Shown here: in pieces, positions 23,363 through 31,246 of the stretch
Position numbering within the stretch: the first letter of the stretch is position 1
How the letters are laid out: each line of letters opens with the position of its first letter
The notes under the pieces: generated by a model
What the model was told of the DNA's origin: nothing
Database searches by the model: none
The model's input: only the letters and a program-made list of their open reading frames with translations
Source of the DNA: Komagataeibacter europaeus LMG 18890
GTDB taxonomy: Bacteria; Pseudomonadota; Alphaproteobacteria; Acetobacterales; Acetobacteraceae
Reading direction: 5' to 3'
Length of the DNA stretch: 32,551 bases
Assembly: GCF_000285295.1 (NCBI RefSeq)
Contig: NZ_CADP01000015.1
Span: 21,816-54,366, forward strand
Translations under genes and position numbers: made by a program

Positions 23363-24622
23363 ATGACCGATCCCATGGCGCTGGTGCCGCCTGACCTGCT
23401 TGAACGCGTCGTGCGCGGCTGGCGCGACATGTCCACGCGGCTTGTCCAGATGGGGCGCGACCGGCCGGAGGGCGACAGGGGCGTATTCGTCAATCCCGCC
23501 GCCGAGCGGGGTTCCACCGTGCTGTTCTCCAGTCTGGAGGCCATGGACCGCGCCGGTCATGGCCGCTATGGGCCGGAACTGATCTACGGCGCCATGGGAT
23601 CCCCCATCCAGCACAGGCTGGAAGCGGTCATCGCCGAAATCGAGGGCGGCACCCACGCGCAGGTCGTGCCATCGGGGCTGGCGGCCTGCACGCTGCCGCT
23701 GCTGGCCTACCTGCAGGCGGGCGATCACTGCCTGCTGTCCGATTCCGTCTATGGTCCCACCCGGCGCTTTGCCGACAGGGTGCTGCGGCGTTTTGGCGTG
23801 GACGTTACCTATTTCCCGCCCATGGCGACCGAGACCGAGCTTCAGGCGCTGGTGCGGCCCGATACCCGCCTGGTCTTTGCCGAAAGTCCCGGCAGCCATT
23901 CGTTCGAGGTGCAGGATATTCCCATGCTCGGCCGCCTTGCCGCCCGGGCTGGCGCGCGGCTGGTGGTGGACAACACATGGGGCATCGGCCTGTTCAACCC
24001 GTTCGCGCATGGGGCGCATGTCTCGGTTCAGGCGCTGACCAAATACGCCGCGGGCCATTCCGACACCATCATCGGCGCGGTCACGGTGGCGTCGGATGCC
24101 GACTGGCGGCCCCTGCGCGACACCGCGATACAGGCGGGGCAGACGGCGGGACCGGATGACTGCTGGCTGACGCTGCGCGGCCTGCGCACCATGGGCGCGC
24201 GGCTGGAACGCCAGGCGGCCACCGCGCTGGGGGTGGCGTTGTGGCTGCAGTCCCGGCCCGAGGTGCATCGCGTGCTGCATCCCGCCCTGCCGTCATGCCC
24301 GGGGCATGAATACTGGGCGCGGGATTTCAGTGGCGCGTCCTCCCTGTTCGGCGTGGTGTTTGACGCGGGCTTCACGACCGCGGACATGACCGCCATGATC
24401 GACGGGCTGCAGCATTTCGGCATTGGCGCGTCATGGGGCGGGTATGAAAGCCTTGTGCTGCCCACCACGGGCGGGATCTCGCGTTCGTGCCTGTCGGTTA
24501 CGGGCGCGGGACCGGCGTGCAGGCTGCATGTCGGGCTGGAAGCGGGCGGGTTGCTGGTGGACGGTCTGGCGCGTGGTCTGGATGGCATGTCTGCCGCCCG
24601 CGCAGGGCGGGGGACGGACTGA
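23363..24622 (+). CDS. metC: Cystathionine beta-lyase (Cys/Met PLP enzyme)
   Basis: This PLP-dependent fold-type I enzyme cleaves cystathionine to homocysteine, pyruvate and ammonia in methionine synthesis. The 419-residue product has the PLP Lys227 in QALTKYAAGHSDTIIGAV, the substrate/PLP segments VNPAAERGSTVLF and YGAMGSPIQHRLE near the N-terminus, and LVVDNTWGIGLFNPF containing the PLP-ring Asp. The C-terminal GASWGGYESLVLP is more like cystathionine beta-lyase than gamma-synthase. ATG 23363 follows an AAGGG site; a GTG at 23339 overlapping sseA is less likely. The pairing with sseA links cysteine/methionine turnover with sulfur transfer. The last bases overlap a possible FNR-type site. 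Confidence 0.92.
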   Translation: MTDPMALVPPDLLERVVRGWRDMSTRLVQMGRDRPEGDRGVFVNPAAERGSTVLFSSLEAMDRAGHGRYGPELIYGAMGSPIQHRLEAVIAEIEGGTHAQVVPSGLAACTLPLLAYLQAGDHCLLSDSVYGPTRRFADRVLRRFGVDVTYFPPMATETELQALVRPDTRLVFAESPGSHSFEVQDIPMLGRLAARAGARLVVDNTWGIGLFNPFAHGAHVSVQALTKYAAGHSDTIIGAVTVASDADWRPLRDTAIQAGQTAGPDDCWLTLRGLRTMGARLERQAATALGVALWLQSRPEVHRVLHPALPSCPGHEYWARDFSGASSLFGVVFDAGFTTADMTAMIDGLQHFGIGASWGGYESLVLPTTGGISRSCLSVTGAGPACRLHVGLEAGGLLVDGLARGLDGMSAARAGRGTD

Positions 24623-24632
24623 CGTAGATCAA
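24619..24632. promoter_or_regulatory. FNR/ANR-like box upstream of the alcohol dehydrogenase
   Basis: CTGAC-GTAG-ATCAA matches the FNR-family consensus TTGAT-N4-ATCAA at 8 of 10 defined positions. It overlaps the metC stop and lies about 132 bp before the alcohol dehydrogenase ATG. Oxygen-responsive control of such a gene would make sense, but a single 8/10 match can occur by chance in a window this long. Confidence 0.3.
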
Positions 24633-24764
24633 GGTTGCGACGGGGCAGGGATGGGACACTTGCCCCATACACGATGCCCCCGTCCGGCCATGCCGGCCGG
24701 GCGGGTGGCGCAGGGAATGGTGGCTCCATGGCCGGGGCCGTGACATCGGAACGGAAGGTGCAAG

Positions 24765-25799
24765 ATGGCTGGAAAGATGAAGGCTGCGGTTGTACGGGAA
24801 TTCGGCAAGCCGCTGACGATCGAGGAACTGGACATTCCGCAGATCAACACCAACCAGATCCTGGTCAAGGTCGATGCCTGCGGCGTCTGCCATACGGACC
24901 TGCATGCCGCCCGTGGCGACTGGCCCACCAAGCCCAGGCCGCCCTTTATCCCGGGGCACGAGGGAATCGGCCATGTGGTCGAGGTCGGCAGCAACGTCAA
25001 CTGGATCAAGACCGGCGACGTGGTGGGCGTGCCGTGGCTGTATTCGGCCTGCGGGCATTGCGAACACTGTCTGGGCGGATGGGAAACCCTGTGTGAAAAG
25101 CAGGAGGACACCGGCTATTCCGTCAATGGCTGCTTTGCCGAATACGTGGTGGCCGACCCCAATTACGTCGCCCATCTGCCGAAAGACATCGACCCGATCA
25201 AGACGGCCCCCGTGTTGTGCGCGGGGCTGACGGTGTACAAGGGCCTGAAGATGACGGACACCCGGGCCGGGGAATGGGTCGCCATTTCCGGCGCGGGCGG
25301 ACTTGGGCAGATGGCCATCCAGTACGCGGTGGCCATGGGCCTGAACGTGGCGGCGGTGGATATCAGCGATGAAAAGCTGGAAGAAGCCCGCAGGCTGGGC
25401 GCGCGCGTGACCGTCAACGCGCTGAAGCAGGATCCGGTCGCCTATATCCGCGAACAGACCGGCGGCACCCACGGCGTGCTGGTCACCGCCGTGTCGGACA
25501 AGGCGTTCAGCCAGGCGGTGGGTTACGCGCGGCGCGGCGGCACGGTGGTGCTGAACGGCCTGCCGCCCGGTGACTTCCCGCTGTCCATCTTTGACATGGT
25601 GATGAATGGCACGACCGTGCGCGGGTCCATTGTCGGCACGCGGCTGGACATGATCGAAGCCATGTCCTTCTTCACGGATGGCAAGGTGACGACGGTGGTC
25701 AGCACGGACAAACTGGAAAACATCAACACCATTTTCGACAACCTGCAGCATGGCCGGGTAAAGGGACGCGTGGTGCTGGATTTCCGTAACGGGGCCTGA
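24765..25799 (+). CDS. adhP: Zinc-dependent alcohol dehydrogenase, AdhP type
   Basis: This cytosolic NAD-dependent medium-chain dehydrogenase interconverts primary alcohols and aldehydes. It is distinct from the membrane PQQ-ADH that drives vinegar fermentation. The 344 residues include the catalytic zinc ligands Cys39 (CGVCHTDLH), His65/Glu66 (PGHEGIGHVVEVGS) and Cys152 (LCAGLTVY). Cys96, Cys99, Cys102 and Cys110 (ACGHCEHCLGGWETLC) bind the structural zinc. The Rossmann motif ISGAGGLGQMA is followed by VDISDEKL, whose Asp favours NAD over NADP. ATG 24765 has GGAAGG upstream. It stands 142 bp after metC with a possible FNR-type box in between, so it may be a separate unit. A strong hairpin follows the stop. 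Confidence 0.94.
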   Translation: MAGKMKAAVVREFGKPLTIEELDIPQINTNQILVKVDACGVCHTDLHAARGDWPTKPRPPFIPGHEGIGHVVEVGSNVNWIKTGDVVGVPWLYSACGHCEHCLGGWETLCEKQEDTGYSVNGCFAEYVVADPNYVAHLPKDIDPIKTAPVLCAGLTVYKGLKMTDTRAGEWVAISGAGGLGQMAIQYAVAMGLNVAAVDISDEKLEEARRLGARVTVNALKQDPVAYIREQTGGTHGVLVTAVSDKAFSQAVGYARRGGTVVLNGLPPGDFPLSIFDMVMNGTTVRGSIVGTRLDMIEAMSFFTDGKVTTVVSTDKLENINTIFDNLQHGRVKGRVVLDFRNGA

Positions 25800-25811
25800 A
25801 ACGACGGCAGC

Positions 25812-25840
25812 CGCCACCCTGATGCCCGTTCAGGGTGGCG
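25812..25840 (+). terminator. Hairpin after the alcohol dehydrogenase gene
   Basis: A perfect 11-bp stem (CGCCACCCTGA 25812-25822 with TCAGGGTGGCG 25830-25840) with a 7-base loop lies 12 bp after the adhP stop. There is no following T-run, so termination efficiency is uncertain. It also faces the 3' end of the opposite-strand acetyltransferase remnant. Confidence 0.6.
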
Positions 25841-25945
25841 TATCGTGTAACCGGAGGGCGCGAACGGGAAAGATGCATCCCGTCGTCGCGCCGCCGTGGC
25901 AGGTGGCTGTCCGATGTAAAACGGCAAGGTTATTGCGCATTCCGG

Positions 25946-26709
25946 CTAAAGGATGCCGATACGATGCAGTAATTTTTCGGACAGGTGCGCTATTTTATTG
26001 TCGGGTTCCGGTCTCAGGTCGGAAAATTTTATTTTGGGCGGATTGAATTTCTTTATTTCTGCAGTTCTGGTTTCAAACATTTCCATGAACTTGAGGGGAT
26101 CGCTCCAGTCCAGCATGTTCAGGTCCCAGTACGCATAATCCCACCATCTGGACCGCAGCATTTTTTCAATGATGTTTTCATTGAACCGCATTCTTATTAT
26201 CCTGGCCGGGTTTCCGCCAACTATGGCGTATGGGGGAACATCTTTCGTGACCACGGATCCCGCTGCGACGACCGCGCCATCGTGGATTGTGACGCCACCC
26301 TTGACCATTACGTTTGCACCGATCCAGCAGTCATTCCCGATGACAATTCTTCCGTAATCAGAATTGAATGGCAGGAGATTCCAGTTTTTTTATGGGAATG
26401 CGCCAGATTCCGGTAAAAATCATCAGTGACAACCGGACTGGACGTTACGGAATTCAGGGGATGGGATCGACTGAAATCGCCAAACCCATGGGAGATGGAT
26501 GAATACCTGCCTACGGTGACATCCGCGTAAATTTTTGAAAAGGAATAGGAAAAGGCGCCACACTGGAACAGCGTGCTGTTCTTGAACCAGGAATAGATTT
26601 CTATTTCGGCCAGATCATTCCAGAAACGTAAATATATTGATTTATTGTCAACGTTTATATGATTGAGATTAAGGGTATTAATTATTTTTTTATTTATAAG
26701 AATTTTCAT
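25946..26709 (-). pseudogene. CatB/XAT-like hexapeptide acetyltransferase, frameshifted at a poly-A tract
   Basis: Two adjoining reading frames together encode one left-handed beta-helix acyltransferase of about 254 residues. The 5' part (to about 26392) has VGRYSSISHGFGDFSRSHPLNS, split here as VGRYSSISHGF and SRSHPLN, where the His is catalytic in CatB relatives. The 3' part reads [40 protein letters not shown] and a C-terminal WWDYAYWDL. The frame is lost in the run of seven A (minus strand; T 26385-26391). An eighth A would restore continuous sequence ([15 protein letters not shown]). ATG 26709 (MKILINKK) is the likely start. The region is clearly richer in A+T than its neighbours, which suggests acquisition by transfer. 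Relatives acetylate antibiotics or exopolysaccharide sugars; the substrate is unknown. A sequencing error or slippage-based expression remains possible. Confidence 0.8.
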
Positions 26710-26905
26710 TACAACCAATATATATTTTTAATATAACTTCTTGAAATTTTATATATGAAAAATACGCAGTCGATACATATTATGGACATGTGGAATGACC
26801 TGAAGAAACTTCGGCTTCGGGGGCGCGTTTTTCCTATCGGATAGGGCATGCGCGGCCATGCCGACATGTCGATAATGCAGAAACTGAAAGACAGGTAAGG
26901 GTATC

Positions 26906-27202
26906 ATGAAAAAAACGGTGATTCTGGCAGGGCTGTGCGCAACCGGGCTGAACGTGGCGATGCTGGTGCCCGCGCTGGCGGATTCCTGCGACGGCGTGAC
27001 GGATCATGCGGAATGTGAAGTGCGCCTGAAATCCCATGAAACCAGCAGGGAGACCCGTGAAAAGGCCCATGAAGCGCATGAAAAGGCCGCGTAAAAGACC
27101 GACAGCGCCAAGGACTGGGGCGACCGGACCGGCAAGAAACTGGATAACTGGGGCCACAAGACCAAGGGCGACATGAGCCAGTTTTTCACCGGGCATCGCT
27201 AA
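26906..27202 (+). pseudogene. Small secreted protein interrupted by an in-frame TAA
   Basis: The frame starts with ATG 26906, encodes a signal peptide (MKKTVILAGLCATGLNVAML, cleavage near ALA) and a charged mature segment (SCDGVTDHAECEVRLKSHE, then KAHEAHEKAA). It then meets TAA at 27092-27094. The same frame stays open afterwards for 35 more codons of similar, Lys/Asp/Trp-rich character (DWGDRTGKKLDNWGHKTKGD, SQFFTGHR) to a second TAA at 27200-27202. One base change (for example TAA to AAA or GAA) would restore about 98 residues. No family is recognised. The 62-residue short form could still be secreted. The call as broken rests on continuity of composition, so confidence is moderate. Confidence 0.6.
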
Positions 27203-27242
27203 TTGAAATAACGCAGCAGCCGGAAACTTCGGTATTGAATGG

Positions 27243-27280
27243 CGAAAGGGGGCGGTGCCAGATGGCGCCGCCCCCTTTCG
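27243..27280. terminator. Long GC-rich hairpin between convergent small genes
   Basis: A 17-bp stem pairs 27243-27259 with 27264-27280 around an AGAT loop, with a single T-G wobble. The outer arms are CGAAAGGGGGCGG and CCGCCCCCTTTCG. It lies 40 bp after the second stop of the broken secreted-protein gene and 18 bp beyond the stop of the opposite-strand gene, so a bidirectional terminator is the likely role. No T-run follows on either strand. Confidence 0.65.
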
Positions 27281-27298
27281 TGCATTCATGCCCCGCGA

Positions 27299-27487
27299 TC
27301 AGGAATGGTGGTGATCGCCTGCCTCATGCTCGCGCCAGCCTTCTTCCAGCGTGTGAAGGAAGGTCTTGAAATGCTTCTTCACCTCGGCAGGGGATGCTTT
27401 TTCCATCACGTCCTTTTTCGCGGCCGTCAGGGTGGCGGCGGCGTGGATCAGGGCGGCGTGGATGACGTTTGTCGGTTCTTTGGCCAT
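27299..27487 (-). CDS. Small conserved-looking cytoplasmic protein, His-rich tail
   Basis: I do not recognise a family. The 62-residue product (MAKEPTNVIHAALIHAAATL at the start) is predicted mostly helical, rich in Ala, Lys and His, with the middle DVMEKASPAEVKKHFKTFLH and a His-rich end (EAGDHHHS). No signal peptide is visible. ATG 27487 is preceded by GGGAGA, a good ribosome site; a longer frame to 27562 lacks one and is not preferred. It is divergent from the glycine-rich secreted protein at 27670, and a long hairpin lies just past its stop. Confidence 0.6.
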   Translation of the reverse strand: MAKEPTNVIHAALIHAAATLTAAKKDVMEKASPAEVKKHFKTFLHTLEEGWREHEAGDHHHS

Positions 27488-27669
27488 GTCGGTATTCTCC
27501 CGTTGGATTGATGGGCAGAGGATGAAAGATGCCACGATGGCTGGCAACCATTGCCCCTGCATGACTGCCGTTCCCTGACACCCCTTGAAACCGCGCGGGA
27601 TCGGGACGGGGGAACCCGCGCCACGGTCCGCCGTTGAACGTCCTGAACACCAATCCGATGGGATAAGAT

Positions 27670-27966
27670 ATGTTTTTCAGGCGTACCGCACTGGCCCTTG
27701 CCACCACGACTGTCCTCGTCCTGCCGCTTGCGGCGCGGGCGGAACCGGGGGGCTGCGTGAAGGGGGCCGTCGCCGGTGGCGTGGCGGGGCATTTCGTTGG
27801 CAGTGGCCATGCCAAGGGCGGGGCGGCTGCCGGATGTGCCGCAGGCATGGCGCGACGCCACCATGCGCGCAAGGAAGCGCGTGAAAACCAGCAGCAGCCC
27901 GAAAATGGCCCGCCGGAAGGGGGATCGCAGCCCGCGTCCCCGCCGCCCGGTAACGGCGGTCAGTAA
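27670..27966 (+). CDS. Small secreted glycine-zipper-like protein
   Basis: The 98-residue product has a signal peptide (RRTALALATTTVLVLPLAARA, cleavage near residue 24, shown as RRTALALATTTVLVLPL then AARA). A Gly/Ala-rich stretch with two Cys follows (GGCVKGAVAGGVAGHFVGSG, then GGAAAGCAAG). Small residues recur at intervals as in glycine-zipper membrane segments of outer-membrane or envelope proteins. The C-terminal third is Pro/Gly/Gln-rich and disordered. No enzyme motif is present; an envelope role is inferred only. It converges on the membrane protein gene at 28077 with repeat copy 4 between them. Confidence 0.7.
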   Translation: MFFRRTALALATTTVLVLPLAARAEPGGCVKGAVAGGVAGHFVGSGHAKGGAAAGCAAGMARRHHARKEARENQQQPENGPPEGGSQPASPPPGNGGQ

Positions 27967-27979
27967 AAGGTCAAGGCAG

Positions 27980-28056
27980 AAGTTTCTGGCGAAGCGTTTT
28001 TCCAGAACGCTTCGGAAAACGCCGTCTTTTGCAAAAAAGGCGGCGCCCAGAAACTT
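27980..28056 (-). repeat. Three-stem intergenic repeat, copy 4 (opposite orientation)
   Basis: The outer arms AAGTTTCTGG (27980-27989) and CCAGAAACTT (28047-28056) pair perfectly. On the plus strand, hairpin 2 comes first (CGAAGCGTT 27990-27998 with AACGCTTCG 28006-28014), then hairpin 1 (GCCGTCTTTT 28021-28030 with AAAAGGCGGC 28035-28044). The element is therefore oriented with the minus-strand gene whose stop lies 20 bp away. This is the best-paired copy. Confidence 0.85.
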
Positions 28057-28076
28057 TTTTTACCTTGTATCATCCG

Positions 28077-29405
28077 TCATGGCACGGACCGGACGGACGA
28101 TGCCCCCATGGCGCGTGCGAAACACATGGTCAGCATGTTGTGCGGGTCGGGGTTGATGCCTACGAAAATGATGTCCTTGCGCACATACAGCAGCTTGTGC
28201 CGTGGCCCCATCGTGACGCGGGGCAGGACGACCGGCTGGTCACGCGCCACCTGTTCGCGCGTGCTAGCCACCCGGTCGTGGCTTATGCGCGCCAGAAGCA
28301 CAAGGTCAGGCACCACAATGGCCATATGCATGACAGCCAGCCCGGCACAGCCCGATGTCATGACCCAACTGAAAACCCGCCCGGCGGGGCAGGTGAACAG
28401 CAGGCAGGTCAGGTAGCACACCAGCAGCACGCTGGCGGGAAAGGATACCCGCGCGGCCAGTGCTTCGCGCGGGAACATGAGCAGCAGCGCCATATAGGCC
28501 AGCGCCAGCCCGACAAACCATGCCCCATGCCCCGCACGCCGGCAGGCGGGAAAGGGGGTCTGCCGCCGCCCCAGGAACAGGCCGGTGCCGATCACCGCCA
28601 CGAATGGCAGCCAGAACGGGTCAAACAGGCTGCCAAGATTGCCCAGCAGCCCATCCAGCCGGTCCATGACCGGGCTGGGCGTCATGGTGCGCATGCGCAC
28701 ATAGTTGCCTGGCGCGATTCCCAGTACCAGCGTGCCCATGCCGTGGCTGCACAGCAGCGCCCACGGCGCGCGCCGTCCCCGCTTCCACGCCCGCACCGCG
28801 TCCCCCGCCAGCACCAGCGTCAGCAGCAGCGAAAGCGGTTCAAGGAAGGTGGAGATCAGGAAAACGGCGCCATGCTGCACCCCGTTCATGTCCGTGCGGC
28901 GGGACAGGATGCGCGCCAGCAGCCACATTTCCCCCGCAACAGGCCACAGATAGCCAATGGCCCCGGTTTTCCATAACGCGACCTCACCAATGGTGCGCGG
29001 CAGCCACCACAGCATGAGAAACACGAGCAGGTACTGCACCATGCCGTCCCGCCAGCAGGCAGGGGGGGGCCGCCCCGCCACCGCGCGGCACATATGCACC
29101 ACGACATGCACCAGAAAGGTGAAGATGCCCGCATTCACCACCGCAAAGGCCGCAAGCGACCCATAGGGCCGCAGGTCCAGCACGAAAAAGGTTGCCAGCG
29201 TGGTGAACCACCGCCCGGTCCAGAAATTGTAGTTGCCCCATACGATGCGCATGATGGTGGCGGGGTGGAACGGCATGGTGCGGCAGTAATCATCCGCCCA
29301 TAGCGGCGTGACCCAGTTGGCCCACAGCAGGAACATGAAGCATAGCGCCAGCCCGACCCGTTCACCGGGTTCGGGGCGGGGGGGAATGCATGCGGATGGT
29401 TTCAT
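28077..29405 (-). CDS. DUF6056-like polytopic membrane protein
   Basis: The 442-residue protein has about ten hydrophobic helices and resembles the DUF6056 family of bacterial membrane proteins, which share a glycosyltransferase-C-like appearance. Features are an early periplasmic acidic motif WADDYCR (about 36-42) followed by NYNFWTGRWFTT, then GEVALWKTGAIGYLWPVAGE, and IAPGNYVRMRTM. The Asp-Asp after the first helix is reminiscent of GT-C enzymes that use lipid-linked sugars, but this is an analogy. The C-terminal 75 residues are soluble. Surface polysaccharide modification would be a reasonable first guess for function. ATG 29405 has no strong ribosome site. Repeat copy 4 follows its stop. 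Confidence 0.75.
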   Translation of the reverse strand: MKPSACIPPRPEPGERVGLALCFMFLLWANWVTPLWADDYCRTMPFHPATIMRIVWGNYNFWTGRWFTTLATFFVLDLRPYGSLAAFAVVNAGIFTFLVHVVVHMCRAVAGRPPPACWRDGMVQYLLVFLMLWWLPRTIGEVALWKTGAIGYLWPVAGEMWLLARILSRRTDMNGVQHGAVFLISTFLEPLSLLLTLVLAGDAVRAWKRGRRAPWALLCSHGMGTLVLGIAPGNYVRMRTMTPSPVMDRLDGLLGNLGSLFDPFWLPFVAVIGTGLFLGRRQTPFPACRRAGHGAWFVGLALAYMALLLMFPREALAARVSFPASVLLVCYLTCLLFTCPAGRVFSWVMTSGCAGLAVMHMAIVVPDLVLLARISHDRVASTREQVARDQPVVLPRVTMGPRHKLLYVRKDIIFVGINPDPHNMLTMCFARAMGASSVRSVP

Positions 29406-29610
29406 TCGATACTGGGCCCCTGCCGGTCCGGGATTTCACCATGACGGGCATCCCTACGGAAAAATGATGCGGTCTGGCCACGGGGGCCGTTCGTGCAATT
29501 GATCCGTGACCGGGGTTGTATCATGGATCGATGCCGTCGCATCGCCTATGAATCCATCCTGACCGGCCCCGTCAATCACGATCATGCCGGAGATCAGGGG
29601 ATAGAGCCAC

Positions 29611-31065
29611 GTGTTACAGCCTGCCGATCAATCCGTCTCCCCCCCGCATGGCGCGGTGCCCGCCGCTCCGGCCACTGCCGGGTCGCCCCCGCCATCCGCC
29701 GGTACGGGCGGGGCTGCGGCGCGCGCGGCCCTGACCACTGCCTGCGCGGGACTGCTGGTGGGGCTGGATACCGGCCTGATCGCGGAGGCGCTGGGCTTCA
29801 TCGGCCATGATTTCCATGCCTCTGCCCGGGCGCAGGAATGGGTCGTGTCGGTGCTGATGGTGGGCGCGCTGCTGGGATCCGGGGCGGCAGGCGTGTTTTC
29901 CAGCCGCTTTGGCCGCAGGCTGGCGCTGGGCACGGCCACGCTGCTGATCGGGCTGGGGGCGCTGTTATGCGCCACGGCGGGCCTGATCGGGCAGATCCTG
30001 CTGGGGCGGTTCCTGATCGGGATGGCCATTGGCATCTGCACCTTTACCGCGCCGCTGTATATTTCCGAACTGACGACGGGGCGCATGCGCGGCACCATGG
30101 TGACCACCTTTTCCATGCTGCAGTCGGCGGGCATCCTGCTGGGGTACCTGGCGGGCGGCATCCTGTCGGGTGGTGGGCACTGGCGGCTGATGGTGGGGCT
30201 GCCGGTCATTCCGGCGGCGCTGCTGTTCATGGGGTGCGCGTTCCTGCCGTCCAGCCCGTCATGGCTGGCGGCAAAGGGCCGGTTCGAGGACGCCCGCAAG
30301 GTCCTGCGCAGCCTGCGTGGGGATGAGGTGACGGCAGACCGGGAACTGGACAACATCCGCCGCGAACTGGGCGCGGGCAAGCCGGTGGGGGGATTCGCCC
30401 TGCTGCGCACCAGGCCGTTTTTTCGCCGCTCCGTCGCCCTTGGCATCGGGTTGCAGGTCATGCAGCAGCTGACCGGCATCAATGTGGTGATGTATTACGC
30501 GCCCAAGATTCTGGAAGGGGCGCATTTCGGCACCGCCGCCGCCGCATGGGCCACGGTCATGGTCGGCGCGGTCAACGCGGTCGTGGGCGTGCTGGCCATT
30601 TTCATGGTTTCACGCTGGGGGCGCAGGCCGCTGCTGGTGACAAGCTGCATCATCATGGCGGTGGCCCTGGCCGCGGCGGGCGTGATCGAGGGGATGCACC
30701 TGACCGGACTTGGCGCGGTGCTGGCGCTGGTGGCGGCGTTGCTGGTGTTCGTGGCGGGCTTTGGCATGGGGGCCGGGCCGCTGGTGTGGACCCTGTGTTC
30801 GGAAATCCAGCCGATCGAGGGACGGGACTTTGGCGTCGCCTGCTCTACGCTGGCCAACTGGGGCATGGACTGGGCGGTCAGCAACACGTTCCTCAGCATC
30901 GTGGCGGTTGCAGGGGCGGGCTGGACCTTTGCCGGTTTCAGCGTGATGAACGTGGTGTTCGTGCTGTTTACGCTGGCACTGGTGCCCGAAACCCGTGACG
31001 TGCCGCTGGAGGTGATCGAACAGCATCTGGAAGCCGGCCGGCCGCTGCGTGAAATCGGGCGTTAG
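29611..31065 (+). CDS. MFS sugar porter family transporter
   Basis: The 484-residue, 12-helix transporter belongs to the sugar porter family (GalP, XylE, AraE relatives), which imports hexoses or pentoses with protons. Hallmarks are GLLVGLDTGLIAEAL in helix 1, SSRFGRRLALG in the helix 2-3 loop, GRFLIGMAIGICTFTAPLYISEL (in parts GRFLIGMAIG, APLYISEL), QQLTGINVVMYYAPKI from residue 285, SRWGRRPLL and the PETRDVPLEVIE end, a variant of PETKG. The usual PESPRWL is replaced by PSSPSWL. The N-terminal 37 residues are Pro/Ala-rich. GTG 29611 is preceded by AGGGGAT and is taken as start. The 205-bp gap before it shows no clear regulator site. The sugar is unknown. Confidence 0.92.
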   Translation: MLQPADQSVSPPHGAVPAAPATAGSPPPSAGTGGAAARAALTTACAGLLVGLDTGLIAEALGFIGHDFHASARAQEWVVSVLMVGALLGSGAAGVFSSRFGRRLALGTATLLIGLGALLCATAGLIGQILLGRFLIGMAIGICTFTAPLYISELTTGRMRGTMVTTFSMLQSAGILLGYLAGGILSGGGHWRLMVGLPVIPAALLFMGCAFLPSSPSWLAAKGRFEDARKVLRSLRGDEVTADRELDNIRRELGAGKPVGGFALLRTRPFFRRSVALGIGLQVMQQLTGINVVMYYAPKILEGAHFGTAAAAWATVMVGAVNAVVGVLAIFMVSRWGRRPLLVTSCIIMAVALAAAGVIEGMHLTGLGAVLALVAALLVFVAGFGMGAGPLVWTLCSEIQPIEGRDFGVACSTLANWGMDWAVSNTFLSIVAVAGAGWTFAGFSVMNVVFVLFTLALVPETRDVPLEVIEQHLEAGRPLREIGR

Positions 31066-31128
31066 ACCTGATTGACAGGTGGATTGTTCAGGGCTGCCTG
31101 AAAATAATTTATTGGTAAATTTAAGTAA

Positions 31129-31196
31129 AAAATTTTCTGTATGCCGCCTTTTTTTAAGGCGGCATTATTTTTGAAAATATTCACTTAAAATTCTTT
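31129..31196 (+). repeat. Three-stem intergenic repeat, copy 5 (decayed, AT-rich)
   Basis: Hairpin 1 is perfect (TGCCGCCTT 31142-31150 with AAGGCGGCA 31156-31164, T5 loop). The left flank AAATTTTCTGTATGCC and right flank GAAAATATTCACTTAAAATT align with the other copies, but the outer stem and hairpin 2 have decayed. It lies 63 bp after the sugar transporter stop and 50 bp before the IS element. Confidence 0.7.
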
Positions 31197-31246
31197 GTAT
31201 CTCCACATTTATTTCATTCCGTTATGGTTCACGGGTCTGCAACAAG

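Noticed and set aside
24498-25817. A 439-codon minus-strand frame opposite adhP
   Set aside because: The alcohol dehydrogenase on the plus strand has all zinc ligands and the Rossmann motif; the antisense is a composition artefact.
3771-31196. The five dispersed repeats as simple rho-independent terminators
   Set aside because: Hairpin 1 has T-rich and A-rich inner arms, but no U-tract follows the stem, and the conserved second hairpin and outer stem are not explained by termination alone.
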